NCBI RefSeq assembly: GCF_025947305.1 | Contig: NZ_CP110009.1 | Coordinates: forward strand, 1,901,501-1,965,500 | From: Flavobacterium sp. N3904 | GTDB lineage: Bacteria; Bacteroidota; Bacteroidia; Flavobacteriales; Flavobacteriaceae | Reading direction: 5' to 3' | DNA length: 64,000 nucleotides | In this document: positions 21,566-28,319 of the stretch, in pieces | Layout of the letters: each line of letters starts with the position of its first letter | Numbering within the stretch: the first letter of the stretch is position 1 | Made by a program: the position numbers and the translations under genes | Notes under the pieces: model-generated | Database searches by the model: none | Told to the model about the DNA's origin: nothing | What the model saw: the letters and a program-made list of their open reading frames with translations, nothing else

Positions 21566-22144
21566 CACCTTTTTTTTAGGTAATAAACAAAACTGTTTTA
21601 ATAAAGACAGGGTTGGATTAATGGCATCGCTATTCTTCAGAAATGATTTTTGATAAAATTAATGTTCCTAACTACAAAACTGTAAAATTGCAGTTCTAAA
21701 CAGTATTTTTACAGTTAAGAACTATAAAATTGGTATCGACATCAATGATGGTTTTAAGAAAATAGGAAACTATGCAGCTGTGGACATTACAACTTGATGT
21801 TTCGCTTTGGTTGCAGTAATGCCAACTGCCGCAACTACAGCATATAGAGCCTTGCCAAAAACATGGCCTTCTATTTGGGCGTGACCCCGTTGTGCAAAGG
21901 GGCTTACTTATAGCGCTGCTTACACAGCCCCTTTGCACAACTCGGTCGGGCTATTGCCATTACTGCGGTAATTTGGCGCTATCCCTCACGCGTGCTGAGG
22001 AGTGACTATAGACAGAAAGAAGATTTGGTATTTTTTTGAGCATTGTTTTACTGCCGGAAAAAAAGAAATTTTGCCCGATTAATAAGTATTTATTTATACT
22101 TTAGCAAAACCAAAAAGGAGGATGTTTATTAGACTTATTTACTA
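21566..22144. repeat. Gene-free stretch with nested inverted repeats
   Basis: No convincing gene lies here. A compact foldable element occupies about 21813-21966. GCAGTAATG (21813-21821) is matched by CATTACTGC (21958-21966). Inside it, a perfect 16-bp inverted repeat GTTGTGCAAAGGGGCT (21889-21904) and AGCCCCTTTGCACAAC (21926-21941) encloses a 21-base spacer. The flanking phrases TTGGGCGTGACC, CGGTCGGGCTA and ATCCCTCACGC look like a dispersed non-coding repeat I have seen in Flavobacteriia genomes; that recognition is from memory. It sits directly before the cassette island. Confidence 0.7.
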
Positions 22145-22175
22145 GTTGGGCAAAATTAAAAAAGAAACGAACGCT

Positions 22176-22505
22176 ATGATTTTAGAATTAAAAACATTGA
22201 TTGACTCTACTCCAATTGAAGTGAAATTTTCGAATATTGTGGATTTTGATAGACTTGACGAAAGGATATCAGCAGTTGGAGTTTTATATGTAAATACCAT
22301 TGGAGTTTGCGATGGTTACATAGAGTTTTGCCCTGACAATGAACCTCTTTTGACATCTGAAATAATATCGTGGATTTGGGTATTTAGACCTGACTTAAGT
22401 GCTGATATCTTAAAACTAACTCTTCAAAACGACTTGAAATTATTAATTGAATCATATCAGACAGAAGATATGGATAAATGGTGGAATTACATAAATGGGA
22501 ACTGA
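22176..22505 (+). CDS. Hypothetical protein, first gene of cassette 1
   Basis: A 109-residue acidic protein (MILELKTLIDSTPIEVKF...) that I do not recognise; no signal peptide or membrane segment. I chose the ATG at 22176 because the longer frame begins at a TTG that is part of the cassette boundary box GTTGGGC (22145-22151). The next gene overlaps its end by 11 bases, so the two are probably translated together and may act as a pair. Confidence 0.6.
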   Translation: MILELKTLIDSTPIEVKFSNIVDFDRLDERISAVGVLYVNTIGVCDGYIEFCPDNEPLLTSEIISWIWVFRPDLSADILKLTLQNDLKLLIESYQTEDMDKWWNYINGN

Positions 22506-22791
22506 TAACATTATTGAAATTGAGATTGATGAATCTGAAAGGCTTTTAATTAAACCTGAAACAGAAAAATTCCCAATGATTTATAGAAGTGCATCAGAAG
22601 TACATTGGGATAATAATAAAAATTGTCTTTATTCGCCAAAGCCAAGAGAATGGTCATATTTAGATTGGTACAAACATATAGTATCTCTCATTGTTACAGA
22701 TTGTAATTGTAGATTATTAATTACAGAATCGACAGAGTGGATAAATGTGCCAGAGGATTTGAAAATTGAAATAAAGGAATTTAAAAATTAA
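22495..22791 (+). CDS. Hypothetical protein, second gene of cassette 1
   Basis: A 98-residue soluble protein (MGTDNIIEIEIDESERLL...) of unknown function, rich in acidic and aromatic residues. Its ATG lies within the last codons of the preceding gene. Its stop is five bases before the attC-like hairpin that closes the cassette, a spacing typical of integron cassette genes. Confidence 0.6.
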   Translation: MGTDNIIEIEIDESERLLIKPETEKFPMIYRSASEVHWDNNKNCLYSPKPREWSYLDWYKHIVSLIVTDCNCRLLITESTEWINVPEDLKIEIKEFKN

Positions 22792-22795
22792 CGTT

Positions 22796-22927
22796 GCCCA
22801 ACACACGCTACAAGCAATTTGGGTATTAGGCTTAATTTGAATTGGGTTTTGTATTTGGAAGATTTGGCAAATCCGAATAATGGGCTTAATTTAGTCCCAA
22901 ACTACTTGTAGCGCAAGAACGTTGGGA
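22796..22927 (+). repeat. attC-like recombination site A
   Basis: A 132-bp imperfect palindrome with integron attC architecture. The R''-like box GCCCAAC (22796-22802) is followed by an L''-like arm GCTACAAG (22807-22814), then TTTGGG, a long loop, CCCAAA, the L'-like arm CTTGTAGC (22905-22912) and the R'-like box GTTGGGA (22921-22927). The arms are perfectly complementary and separated by unpaired spacers. The loop contains GATTTGGCAAATC. Site C at 25828 is nearly identical over the right half. Confidence 0.75.
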
Positions 22928-22968
22928 GATATTTTAACAGAAATCATGTAAATTAAAAAAACATATAA

Positions 22969-23559
22969 ATGAAATATATTTTAGGGTTATTATTTTTAGG
23001 AATGAGTGTAAATATTAATGCACAAGATGTTAGTGTTGAGAAATCAATGTTTGGAATTCAAACAGGGTTTTCAGGAATTTGGTTAAATAATGAGTTTAAA
23101 CTCACGAATAGTTTAGCGTTAAGAAGCGAAATTGGAATAGAATATGATTTTGCGGTTGGAGATCATTATGATGGTGCTGGATTTATACTGCAACCCGTTT
23201 TAACAGTAGAACCACGGTATTATTATAACTTAAAAAACAGAAATTCTAAAGGGAAAAACATATCAAAAAATAGTGGGAATTATATTTCACTTAAAACAAG
23301 TTATCATCCAGATTGGTTTGTAATTAATTTAGACGAAAACATAACTAAAACTGCAGACTTAACTATAATCCCAACTTGGGGCTTAAAACGCCAAATAGGA
23401 AATCATCTCACTTACGAAACTGGCGTTGGATTGGGAGTTAGAATTGTATATTTGAAGCCAAATTATTACAATGGTAACGCGCAAAATGTTGACGGAGTTG
23501 CAGAAAATGAAATTCAATACACACCCTATTTTACTTTAAGGATTGGATATACATTTTAA
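22969..23559 (+). CDS. Predicted secreted outer-membrane beta-barrel protein, cassette 2
   Basis: A 196-residue protein with an N-terminal signal peptide (MKYILGLLFLGMSVNINAQ). Alternating amphipathic strands and a C-terminal RIGYTF ending in Phe are typical of small outer-membrane barrels. No specific function is recognisable. The gene is the sole occupant of a cassette bounded by GTTGGGAGAT (22921-22930) and its exact reverse complement ATCTCCCAAC (23572-23581). Confidence 0.7.
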   Translation: MKYILGLLFLGMSVNINAQDVSVEKSMFGIQTGFSGIWLNNEFKLTNSLALRSEIGIEYDFAVGDHYDGAGFILQPVLTVEPRYYYNLKNRNSKGKNISKNSGNYISLKTSYHPDWFVINLDENITKTADLTIIPTWGLKRQIGNHLTYETGVGLGVRIVYLKPNYYNGNAQNVDGVAENEIQYTPYFTLRIGYTF

Positions 23560-23804
23560 CAATTAAAAAACATCTCCCAACAGCTACTCCTATGTAAAGC
23601 ATCGTAAAGTTATTCACAACTTTTGAGAGGGTTATATGTCGTTTATTTTTCGAGTATAGAATTCCGTTCCAACGGCTTGTTGAAAAAGTTGGAAACAACT
23701 TTTTGTCCGCCGAAGGCTTGGATTGAAAAAGTTATTCTAACTTTTTCAATAATGCCAGGAATTTATATCTCTTTTATTACATAGTCTTTCTTTTAAAATT
23801 CTTA

Positions 23805-23945
23805 AAACTCATACTCCTATATGTGGTCTGTTTTGTGCAGCCACCAGCATCTGTTTGATTGTAAGAAAAAAAATAGCTGCCTACTACAAAATGCGGCTTC
23901 ATTTTATAGAACCGCCATAGCTGTTTTGCAGTCTATTTTTGGTAT
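23805..23945 (-). ncRNA. Predicted bridge RNA of the IS110-type element
   Basis: Read on the transposase strand, downstream of its stop. The outer stem 23870-23880/23928-23939 encloses an internal loop whose strands are AAAACAGCTAT (from 23927-23917) and ATTTTGTAGTAG (from 23892-23881). The first contains AACAGCTA, identical to the left target. The second contains TTGTAG, complementary to CTACAA of the right target. A second loop further 3' has AGATGCT (from 23852-23846), identical to the element's right end, and ATAGGAGTA (from 23820-23812), complementary to TACTCCTAT at its left end (23585-23593). This is the target-loop-then-donor-loop order known for IS110 bridge RNAs. Exact RNA ends are inferred. 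Confidence 0.75.
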
Positions 23946-23971
23946 AACTGAGTTTTTTAAGAAGATTGTTT

Positions 23972-25042
23972 TTATTTTTCTAACACTAAATTTCTATTGA
24001 TTTGATAGGGCGTTTCGGTTTTAATTACTGAGAGTATTCTTCGTGCCATTTTATGGGCTATTTTAATAATGACGTTCTTTACGTTCTTGCCTTGATGTTT
24101 GCGGTAATAGTTTTGCATTTCGGCATCTTTTCTAATGGCAATCCAAGCTGCTTCCACTAAATAACTTCGTAATTGTGAACGGCTTCTAGGGGTTATTCCC
24201 AAACACTTTTCCGAACCGCCGCTATTGTAAATCCCGGGCACCAATCCGATGTAAGAGCTAAATTGTCCCTCGTTATTGAATCGGCGCAAATCACCACATT
24301 CGGCCAGAATTACACTTGCCAGATAACCTCCAATTCCAGGAATGCTCCTCAAGAGATTATAATCTTTCTTATGGGTCTTTCGGCAATGAGCACGCATTTG
24401 ATTAGCGATTTCCAAATACTCTGACTTGATAAATTTGTACATCCGTATTTTGCCCTGCAAAGCCAATTCTCCGCAGCTGGTGCTGAATTTTATTTTTTCC
24501 AGCCATACAATAAAATCTTGGTTCCAATTCGGGCTATCAAACTCATCTGGAATCTTTATGCCATGAAACAGCAGCATGCTTTTGATATGCAGTTTGGTTT
24601 GTCGGAGTTTCTTAGTGACTTGGGTTCTATGACGGGCCAAAGTCGTAAACTGTTCGTGTTCTTCAATAGGAATATAAACTCCCCTGAGAACTCCAGCCTT
24701 TAATTGATTGGACAGGTTTTTGGAATCTAAGGCGTCTGTTTTTTGATACCGCTCCTTGTCTCCTGTCTTGACATCGGATGGATTGACCACCGAAACATTC
24801 CAACCTAAGTTTAAAAAATAGCGGGCTGCGGAAAACCCGCAGCAACCTGCTTCGTAAACCAGATCCACTTCGTGATTAGGAAATGTCTGCTCCACATATT
24901 GAAATAAATCCTCGGCGACAGAAGGCATCGAGTACGTTCTGTGAAAAAACAAATCAGTTTGAATGGAAACGGTCCAGCTTTTTTTGTGAATATCTAAAGC
25001 AATGAATATCTTTGGTTTTATTAAGGCATCTTGTAATTGCAT
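23972..25042 (-). CDS. IS110-family transposase
   Basis: A 356-residue recombinase with an N-terminal RuvC-like DEDD domain (Asp17 in IALDIHKK, Glu in VYEAGCCGF, DxxD in TDALDSK). The C-terminal Transposase_20 domain has the helix-hairpin motif LLRSIPGIGGYLASVI and the NSGG serine motif in GIYNSGGSEKCLG. This family uses a bridge RNA to pair donor and target DNA. The reading frame is intact, so the element may be active. It is oriented against the cassette genes. Confidence 0.95.
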   Translation of the reverse strand: MQLQDALIKPKIFIALDIHKKSWTVSIQTDLFFHRTYSMPSVAEDLFQYVEQTFPNHEVDLVYEAGCCGFSAARYFLNLGWNVSVVNPSDVKTGDKERYQKTDALDSKNLSNQLKAGVLRGVYIPIEEHEQFTTLARHRTQVTKKLRQTKLHIKSMLLFHGIKIPDEFDSPNWNQDFIVWLEKIKFSTSCGELALQGKIRMYKFIKSEYLEIANQMRAHCRKTHKKDYNLLRSIPGIGGYLASVILAECGDLRRFNNEGQFSSYIGLVPGIYNSGGSEKCLGITPRSRSQLRSYLVEAAWIAIRKDAEMQNYYRKHQGKNVKNVIIKIAHKMARRILSVIKTETPYQINRNLVLEK

Positions 25043-25086
25043 AATCTTCGTTTTTAGTAACTCTAAGTTATGCTTTTACATAGATG

Positions 25087-25207
25087 CTACAACGGATTTG
25101 GGCATTTGGCTTAATGGAAAAATGGTTTTGTATTGGGGATGATTTGGCAAATCCGAAAATAGGGCTTAATTTAGTCCCAAACCCGCTGTAGTAGCGGGAC
25201 GTTGGCA
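25087..25207 (+). repeat. attC-like recombination site B (right part, split by the IS)
   Basis: Right-hand remainder of a site whose R''-like box CTCCCAAC lies at 23574-23581, across the IS. After CTACAACGG it continues ATTTGGG, the conserved GATTTGGCAAATCC loop and GGGCTTAATTTAGTCCCAAA, and ends with GTTGGCA (25201-25207) as the R'-like box. The arm pairing CGG/CCG plus TTTGGG/CCCAAA is kept. Confidence 0.7.
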
Positions 25208-25246
25208 GTAATTTTGCCCGAAAAAAGCGAAAATAAAATTTTGAAT

Positions 25247-25815
25247 ATGAAAAAAATACTTAAAATTATAGGGATTTACCTTTTTTTGATTGTTGCAAGT
25301 CAAAGTTGTTCACCAGAACATTATTTGATTTCGAGTATTGAATTTAATGGAGCAACAGTAAGTGAAAGAAAAAGTGAAAGAGAATTAAATAATTTCAAGC
25401 AAACGAGTGTTTTAAAAAATGATATAGTTTTTATTGTTTCATATTACACTGATTTTATTGCCAGTTTAGATTTAGGATTATCAGGAAAATGTTACGCTTT
25501 TACAAAAGGAAGTGTAATAGATAATTACTTACTTGAAAATACATATTCCATAAAATTCGACCATCCATTCACATATAAAAATGTAACCATAAATGCTAAT
25601 CAAAATTTATTAGAAATAGATGAGATAAAAAAACAAATTGCAATTTACGAAACAAATAATGGATATTATTAGGAGCCGATAAAGTATTTGAATTTAGCCA
25701 ATCATTTAAAAATGAAAGTGTTTTTTCAACAGACGACTATGAAGTTACTTTTAATTGTAGCACTTCCGACAATAGAAATTTTGAAAAAAAGATTATAGTA
25801 AAAATTGAAAATTAA
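25247..25815 (+). pseudogene. Frameshifted lipoprotein gene, cassette 3
   Basis: From ATG 25247 the frame encodes a lipoprotein signal (MKKILKIIGIYLFLIVASQSC) and ~140 residues to a TAG at 25670-25672. Just past it, another frame continues smoothly (LLGADKVFEFSQSF and on to KKIIVKIEN) to a TAA at 25813-25815, 12 bases before the attC-like site. The two parts look like one ~190-residue protein broken by a single-base indel near 25665-25675. It could be a sequencing error or a true inactivation. The function is not recognised. The cassette is bounded by GTTGGCAGTA (25201-25210) and TACTGCCAAC (25825-25834). Confidence 0.7.
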
Positions 25816-25827
25816 AAAAAAAACTAC

Positions 25828-25960
25828 TGCCAACACACGCTACAAGCAATTTGGGGATTTGGCTTAATCGAAAAATTGGTTTTGTATTTGGGAGATTTGG
25901 CAAATCCGAATAATGGGCTTAATTTAGTCCCAAACTACTTGTAGCGCGGGGACGTTAGCG
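25828..25960 (+). repeat. attC-like recombination site C
   Basis: The cleanest intact copy, 133 bp. The R''-like box is TGCCAAC (25828-25834), the arm GCTACAAG (25839-25846) pairs with CTTGTAGC (25938-25945), TTTGGG (25850-25855) pairs with CCCAAA (25929-25934), and the R'-like box is GTTAGCG (25954-25960). The right ~50 bases are identical to site A. The left and right box sequences differ as expected if each belongs to a different neighbouring cassette. Confidence 0.75.
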
Positions 25961-26024
25961 ATTATTGCTCCGTTTGACAAATCCTGAAATAGGTTGACTA
26001 AAAATTAAACACTTTTAGTAAACT

Positions 26025-26435
26025 ATGGAACCCACAAAAAAAGAACACTGTCCAAAAATTGAGTACAAAAAAATCGGTTTTGACTTAAAACTTTCCATCA
26101 TTGACCAAATTTCTAACGGTCAAATTTCCCTAAATCATGCTTCAAAATTACATGGAATTTCTCGCTCTTCAATAACGTATTGGATGAAAAAATTACGTTC
26201 CTTTGAACAAAACTCCAAAACTATGAGCAAAAATCAAGAACTAAAAAAACTTAAAGAGCGTATCGAAGAACTGGAATTCATTAAAGACTTTCAACAAATG
26301 ATAATTGCTGATTTTGAAGTAAGTACTAATCTTGATTTTGCAAAAAAGTCATTGCCCGAAGCATTGCTAAAAGAAGTGGAGAAAAAGAAAAAAGACCTTT
26401 TAAAATCAAATGGTTCTCCAGGTGCTTCGGAATAA
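26025..26435 (+). CDS. IS3-family OrfA (DNA-binding protein)
   Basis: A 136-residue protein with an N-terminal helix-turn-helix (about residues 20-62, ISLNHASKLHGISRSSITYW) that recognises the element's ends. A coiled-coil region follows (about 65-95, KKLKERIEELEF). Near its end the in-phase heptamer T TTA AAA (26399-26405) is a classical slippery site for -1 frameshifting into orfB. Confidence 0.9.
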   Translation: MEPTKKEHCPKIEYKKIGFDLKLSIIDQISNGQISLNHASKLHGISRSSITYWMKKLRSFEQNSKTMSKNQELKKLKERIEELEFIKDFQQMIIADFEVSTNLDFAKKSLPEALLKEVEKKKKDLLKSNGSPGASE

Positions 26436-27271
26436 GCACTCAGGCTTATTACAAACGAATTAATAAACAGAATATTGAGGATTTAGAGGCTCAAAAAATC
26501 AAAAAACTCATCACTCCTATTCGCCAAAAAATGGCTCGATATGGAGCCAAAAAACTCTATCTTGACTTGAAAGATGACTTTAAAAAAAATGATATAAAAA
26601 TAGGTAGAGACAAGTTCTTTCATTTTTTAAGATATCACAATTTATTAATACCAAAAACAAAGCTTTATCACATTACAACCGACTCTAAACATGGATTTTA
26701 CAAATCAAAAGACTTACTTGTCAACCTTGAAATAAAACATGCTGAACAGGTATTTGTCAGTGATATAACTTACATTAAACTCACATCTCAGCATGCCTAT
26801 TTAGCCTTAGTCACAGACGTTTATTCAAAGAAAATCATGGGTTATAAAATTGATACAAATATGCGCGTACAATTGGTCAAAGATGCTTTAGTAATGGCTG
26901 TTAAAAATAGACGTTACATCAATATAAATCTAATCCATCATTCCGATAGAGGGATGCAATATTGTTGTCCAGATTTTGCTGAATTTGCTAAATCTAAGAA
27001 CATTATTTTAAGTACAACACAAAATTCCAGCCCATATGAAAATGCTGTTGCAGAAAGAATTAATGGAATATTAAAACACGAATTTGGATTAAATAAAACA
27101 ATTCCAAACTTAAAAACAGCTCAAAAAATGGTAAAACAAGCAATAGAAATTTACAACAACGAACGTAGACATTGCTCTCTGGGAATGAAAACACCTGAAT
27201 TTGCACACGTGAATCAAATCCACAAATACAAATCCTATAAGAAGAATAAAATCGCTATTTTAGTTGCGTAG
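26405..27271 (+). CDS. IS3-family OrfB (DDE integrase domain)
   Basis: The open frame enters at the slippery site 26399-26405 and reads CFGISTQAYYKR, the usual OrfB beginning, before the first internal ATG at 26531. It should therefore be made as an OrfAB fusion by -1 frameshifting. The rve integrase core has the catalytic acids in FVSDITYI, HHSDRGMQY and ENAVAERINGILKHEF. The frame is intact to the stop at 27271. Confidence 0.9.
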   Translation: MKWFSRCFGISTQAYYKRINKQNIEDLEAQKIKKLITPIRQKMARYGAKKLYLDLKDDFKKNDIKIGRDKFFHFLRYHNLLIPKTKLYHITTDSKHGFYKSKDLLVNLEIKHAEQVFVSDITYIKLTSQHAYLALVTDVYSKKIMGYKIDTNMRVQLVKDALVMAVKNRRYININLIHHSDRGMQYCCPDFAEFAKSKNIILSTTQNSSPYENAVAERINGILKHEFGLNKTIPNLKTAQKMVKQAIEIYNNERRHCSLGMKTPEFAHVNQIHKYKSYKKNKIAILVA

Positions 27272-27470
27272 GAATGTTGACAAGTTTGGAAAAAAATCCC
27301 TTCAAAGATTTTTTCTAAACTTATCAATATTACGGCTACAATCACCTATTTTTGAAATTATAAAACAACCAAAAATAGTCAACCTATATCAGGACAAGAC
27401 AATATGGTGAAGATTTAAGTGCAAAAAAATAATTTATAAAAAAAGCAAACTAAGCAAATTAGATTAAAAC

Positions 27471-28037
27471 ATGAAAAAATTAATAATCATTATTTTACTT
27501 ATTACAGGAATAAATAAATCTTTTTCCCAAATCACAAACATCGAAATAATAACCAAAGAAAATGACACTTTAAAAAATGTTGAATTAAAAGTAAACTATT
27601 TGTCCAAAGTTGAGTTAAATTATAAATTACAAGAAAAGTTAATTGTTTTAGATAAAAATGGAAATAAAAAAGTGTTACTACCTTCCGATGTAAGTTCATT
27701 TAGTTTGAAATATGAGGATAACATTTTAAATTATGAAAATGTAGAAAATGAAGGATTTGCTTTAGTAATGTATTCAAATAAATTAAAATTACTTAGGTAT
27801 ATTAAACCTAACTACTCTGCAATACGTATATACATTATTAAAAGACCAAACAATGGTAAAGTCTCATATATGGAAGCTATGGGTTTAAGCAGACTTATCT
27901 CGAAAAAAGTAATTGCTAGAGAAATCACTGATTGTCCAAGTACTATTTACAAAGTTGAGAGTAAAGAATTAGCTATTCAGGGAGAAGCTGGCGTTTTAGA
28001 ACTAATAAAAGATTACGAGGCAAGTTGTTTTAAATAA
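27471..28037 (+). CDS. Hypothetical secreted protein, cassette 4
   Basis: A 188-residue protein with a clear signal peptide (MKKLIIIILLITGINKSFSQ). The mature part is of mixed character; I do not recognise a family. It is the gene of cassette 4, whose leader is interrupted by the IS3 element, so its original promoter may have been displaced. Confidence 0.65.
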   Translation: MKKLIIIILLITGINKSFSQITNIEIITKENDTLKNVELKVNYLSKVELNYKLQEKLIVLDKNGNKKVLLPSDVSSFSLKYEDNILNYENVENEGFALVMYSNKLKLLRYIKPNYSAIRIYIIKRPNNGKVSYMEAMGLSRLISKKVIAREITDCPSTIYKVESKELAIQGEAGVLELIKDYEASCFK

Positions 28038-28138
28038 TGGACTACAGATTTTTTGCTTAATAATAGGTGTTTTATTTATTTACCGAAAATTGATATTAAT
28101 CAGCAAAACTTTAAGTAATAATAGCGGAAAAGTAACTT

Positions 28139-28300
28139 TGGCTAACGGGTACAACGGACTTGGACAATAGACTTAACTGAAAGTTGTTTTTGTATTTGGG
28201 TCACGATAGTTATTGGGATTGCTTCGCCTGTTCGCAATTGCTCGAGTGGTAAATCCAAAAACAGGGTTTAGTTCCAAATCCGCAGTAGCACCAGAACTTT
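28139..28300 (+). repeat. Diverged attC-like site D
   Basis: Starts TGGCTAAC (28139-28146), whose last six bases complement the GTTAGC box at 25954. It contains the recognisable phrases ACAACGG, TTGTTTTTGTATTTGGG, TAAATCCAAAAACAGGG and TTTAGTTCCAAATCCG in the order of sites A-C. The central loop is enlarged by an extra ~40 bases and the final GTTRRRY box is degraded. Probably a decayed copy. Confidence 0.55.
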
Positions 28301-28319
28301 ATATTTTAAAAATACTCGA

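Larger units (their letters stand above)
23584..25086 (-). mobile_element. IS110-family (IS1111-like) insertion sequence inside an attC-like site
   Basis: About 1.5 kb, inserted between the R''-like box (23574-23581) and the rest of site B. Left junction: CCCAACAG then CT (23584-23585). Right junction: GATG then CT (25087-25088) then ACAACGG. Removing the element restores CCCAACAGCTACAACGG. Subterminal inverted repeats are CTATGTAAAGCAT (23590-23602) and TTATGCTTTTACATAG (25068-25083). The transposase is read leftwards, with a short non-coding end upstream and ~390 bases downstream, the IS1111-type layout. Confidence 0.9.
25981..27394 (+). mobile_element. IS3-family insertion sequence
   Basis: Terminal inverted repeats TCCTGAAATAGGTTGACTA (25982-26000) and TAGTCAACCTATATCAGGA (27376-27394) match at 18 of 19 positions. 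CAA on both sides (25978-25980 and 27395-27397) is a possible 3-bp target duplication. The element carries overlapping orfA and orfB. It is inserted near the start of cassette 4, between its boundary box and its gene. Confidence 0.92.

Noticed and set aside
21696..21938. 80-codon leftward frame rich in Cys
   Set aside because: It runs through the nested inverted-repeat element; composition reflects the repeat, with no signal or family resemblance.
22145..25834. Reading each cassette as a simple transposon with terminal inverted repeats
   Set aside because: The end boxes differ from cassette to cassette, there is no transposase in each unit, no target duplication is visible, and the boxes form part of a conserved hairpin shared by neighbours. 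This fits site-specific recombination better, though not proven.
22796..28300. Reading the ~130-bp repeats as a CRISPR array
   Set aside because: Repeats are too long, spaced by whole genes of different length, and internally palindromic; no cas genes nearby.
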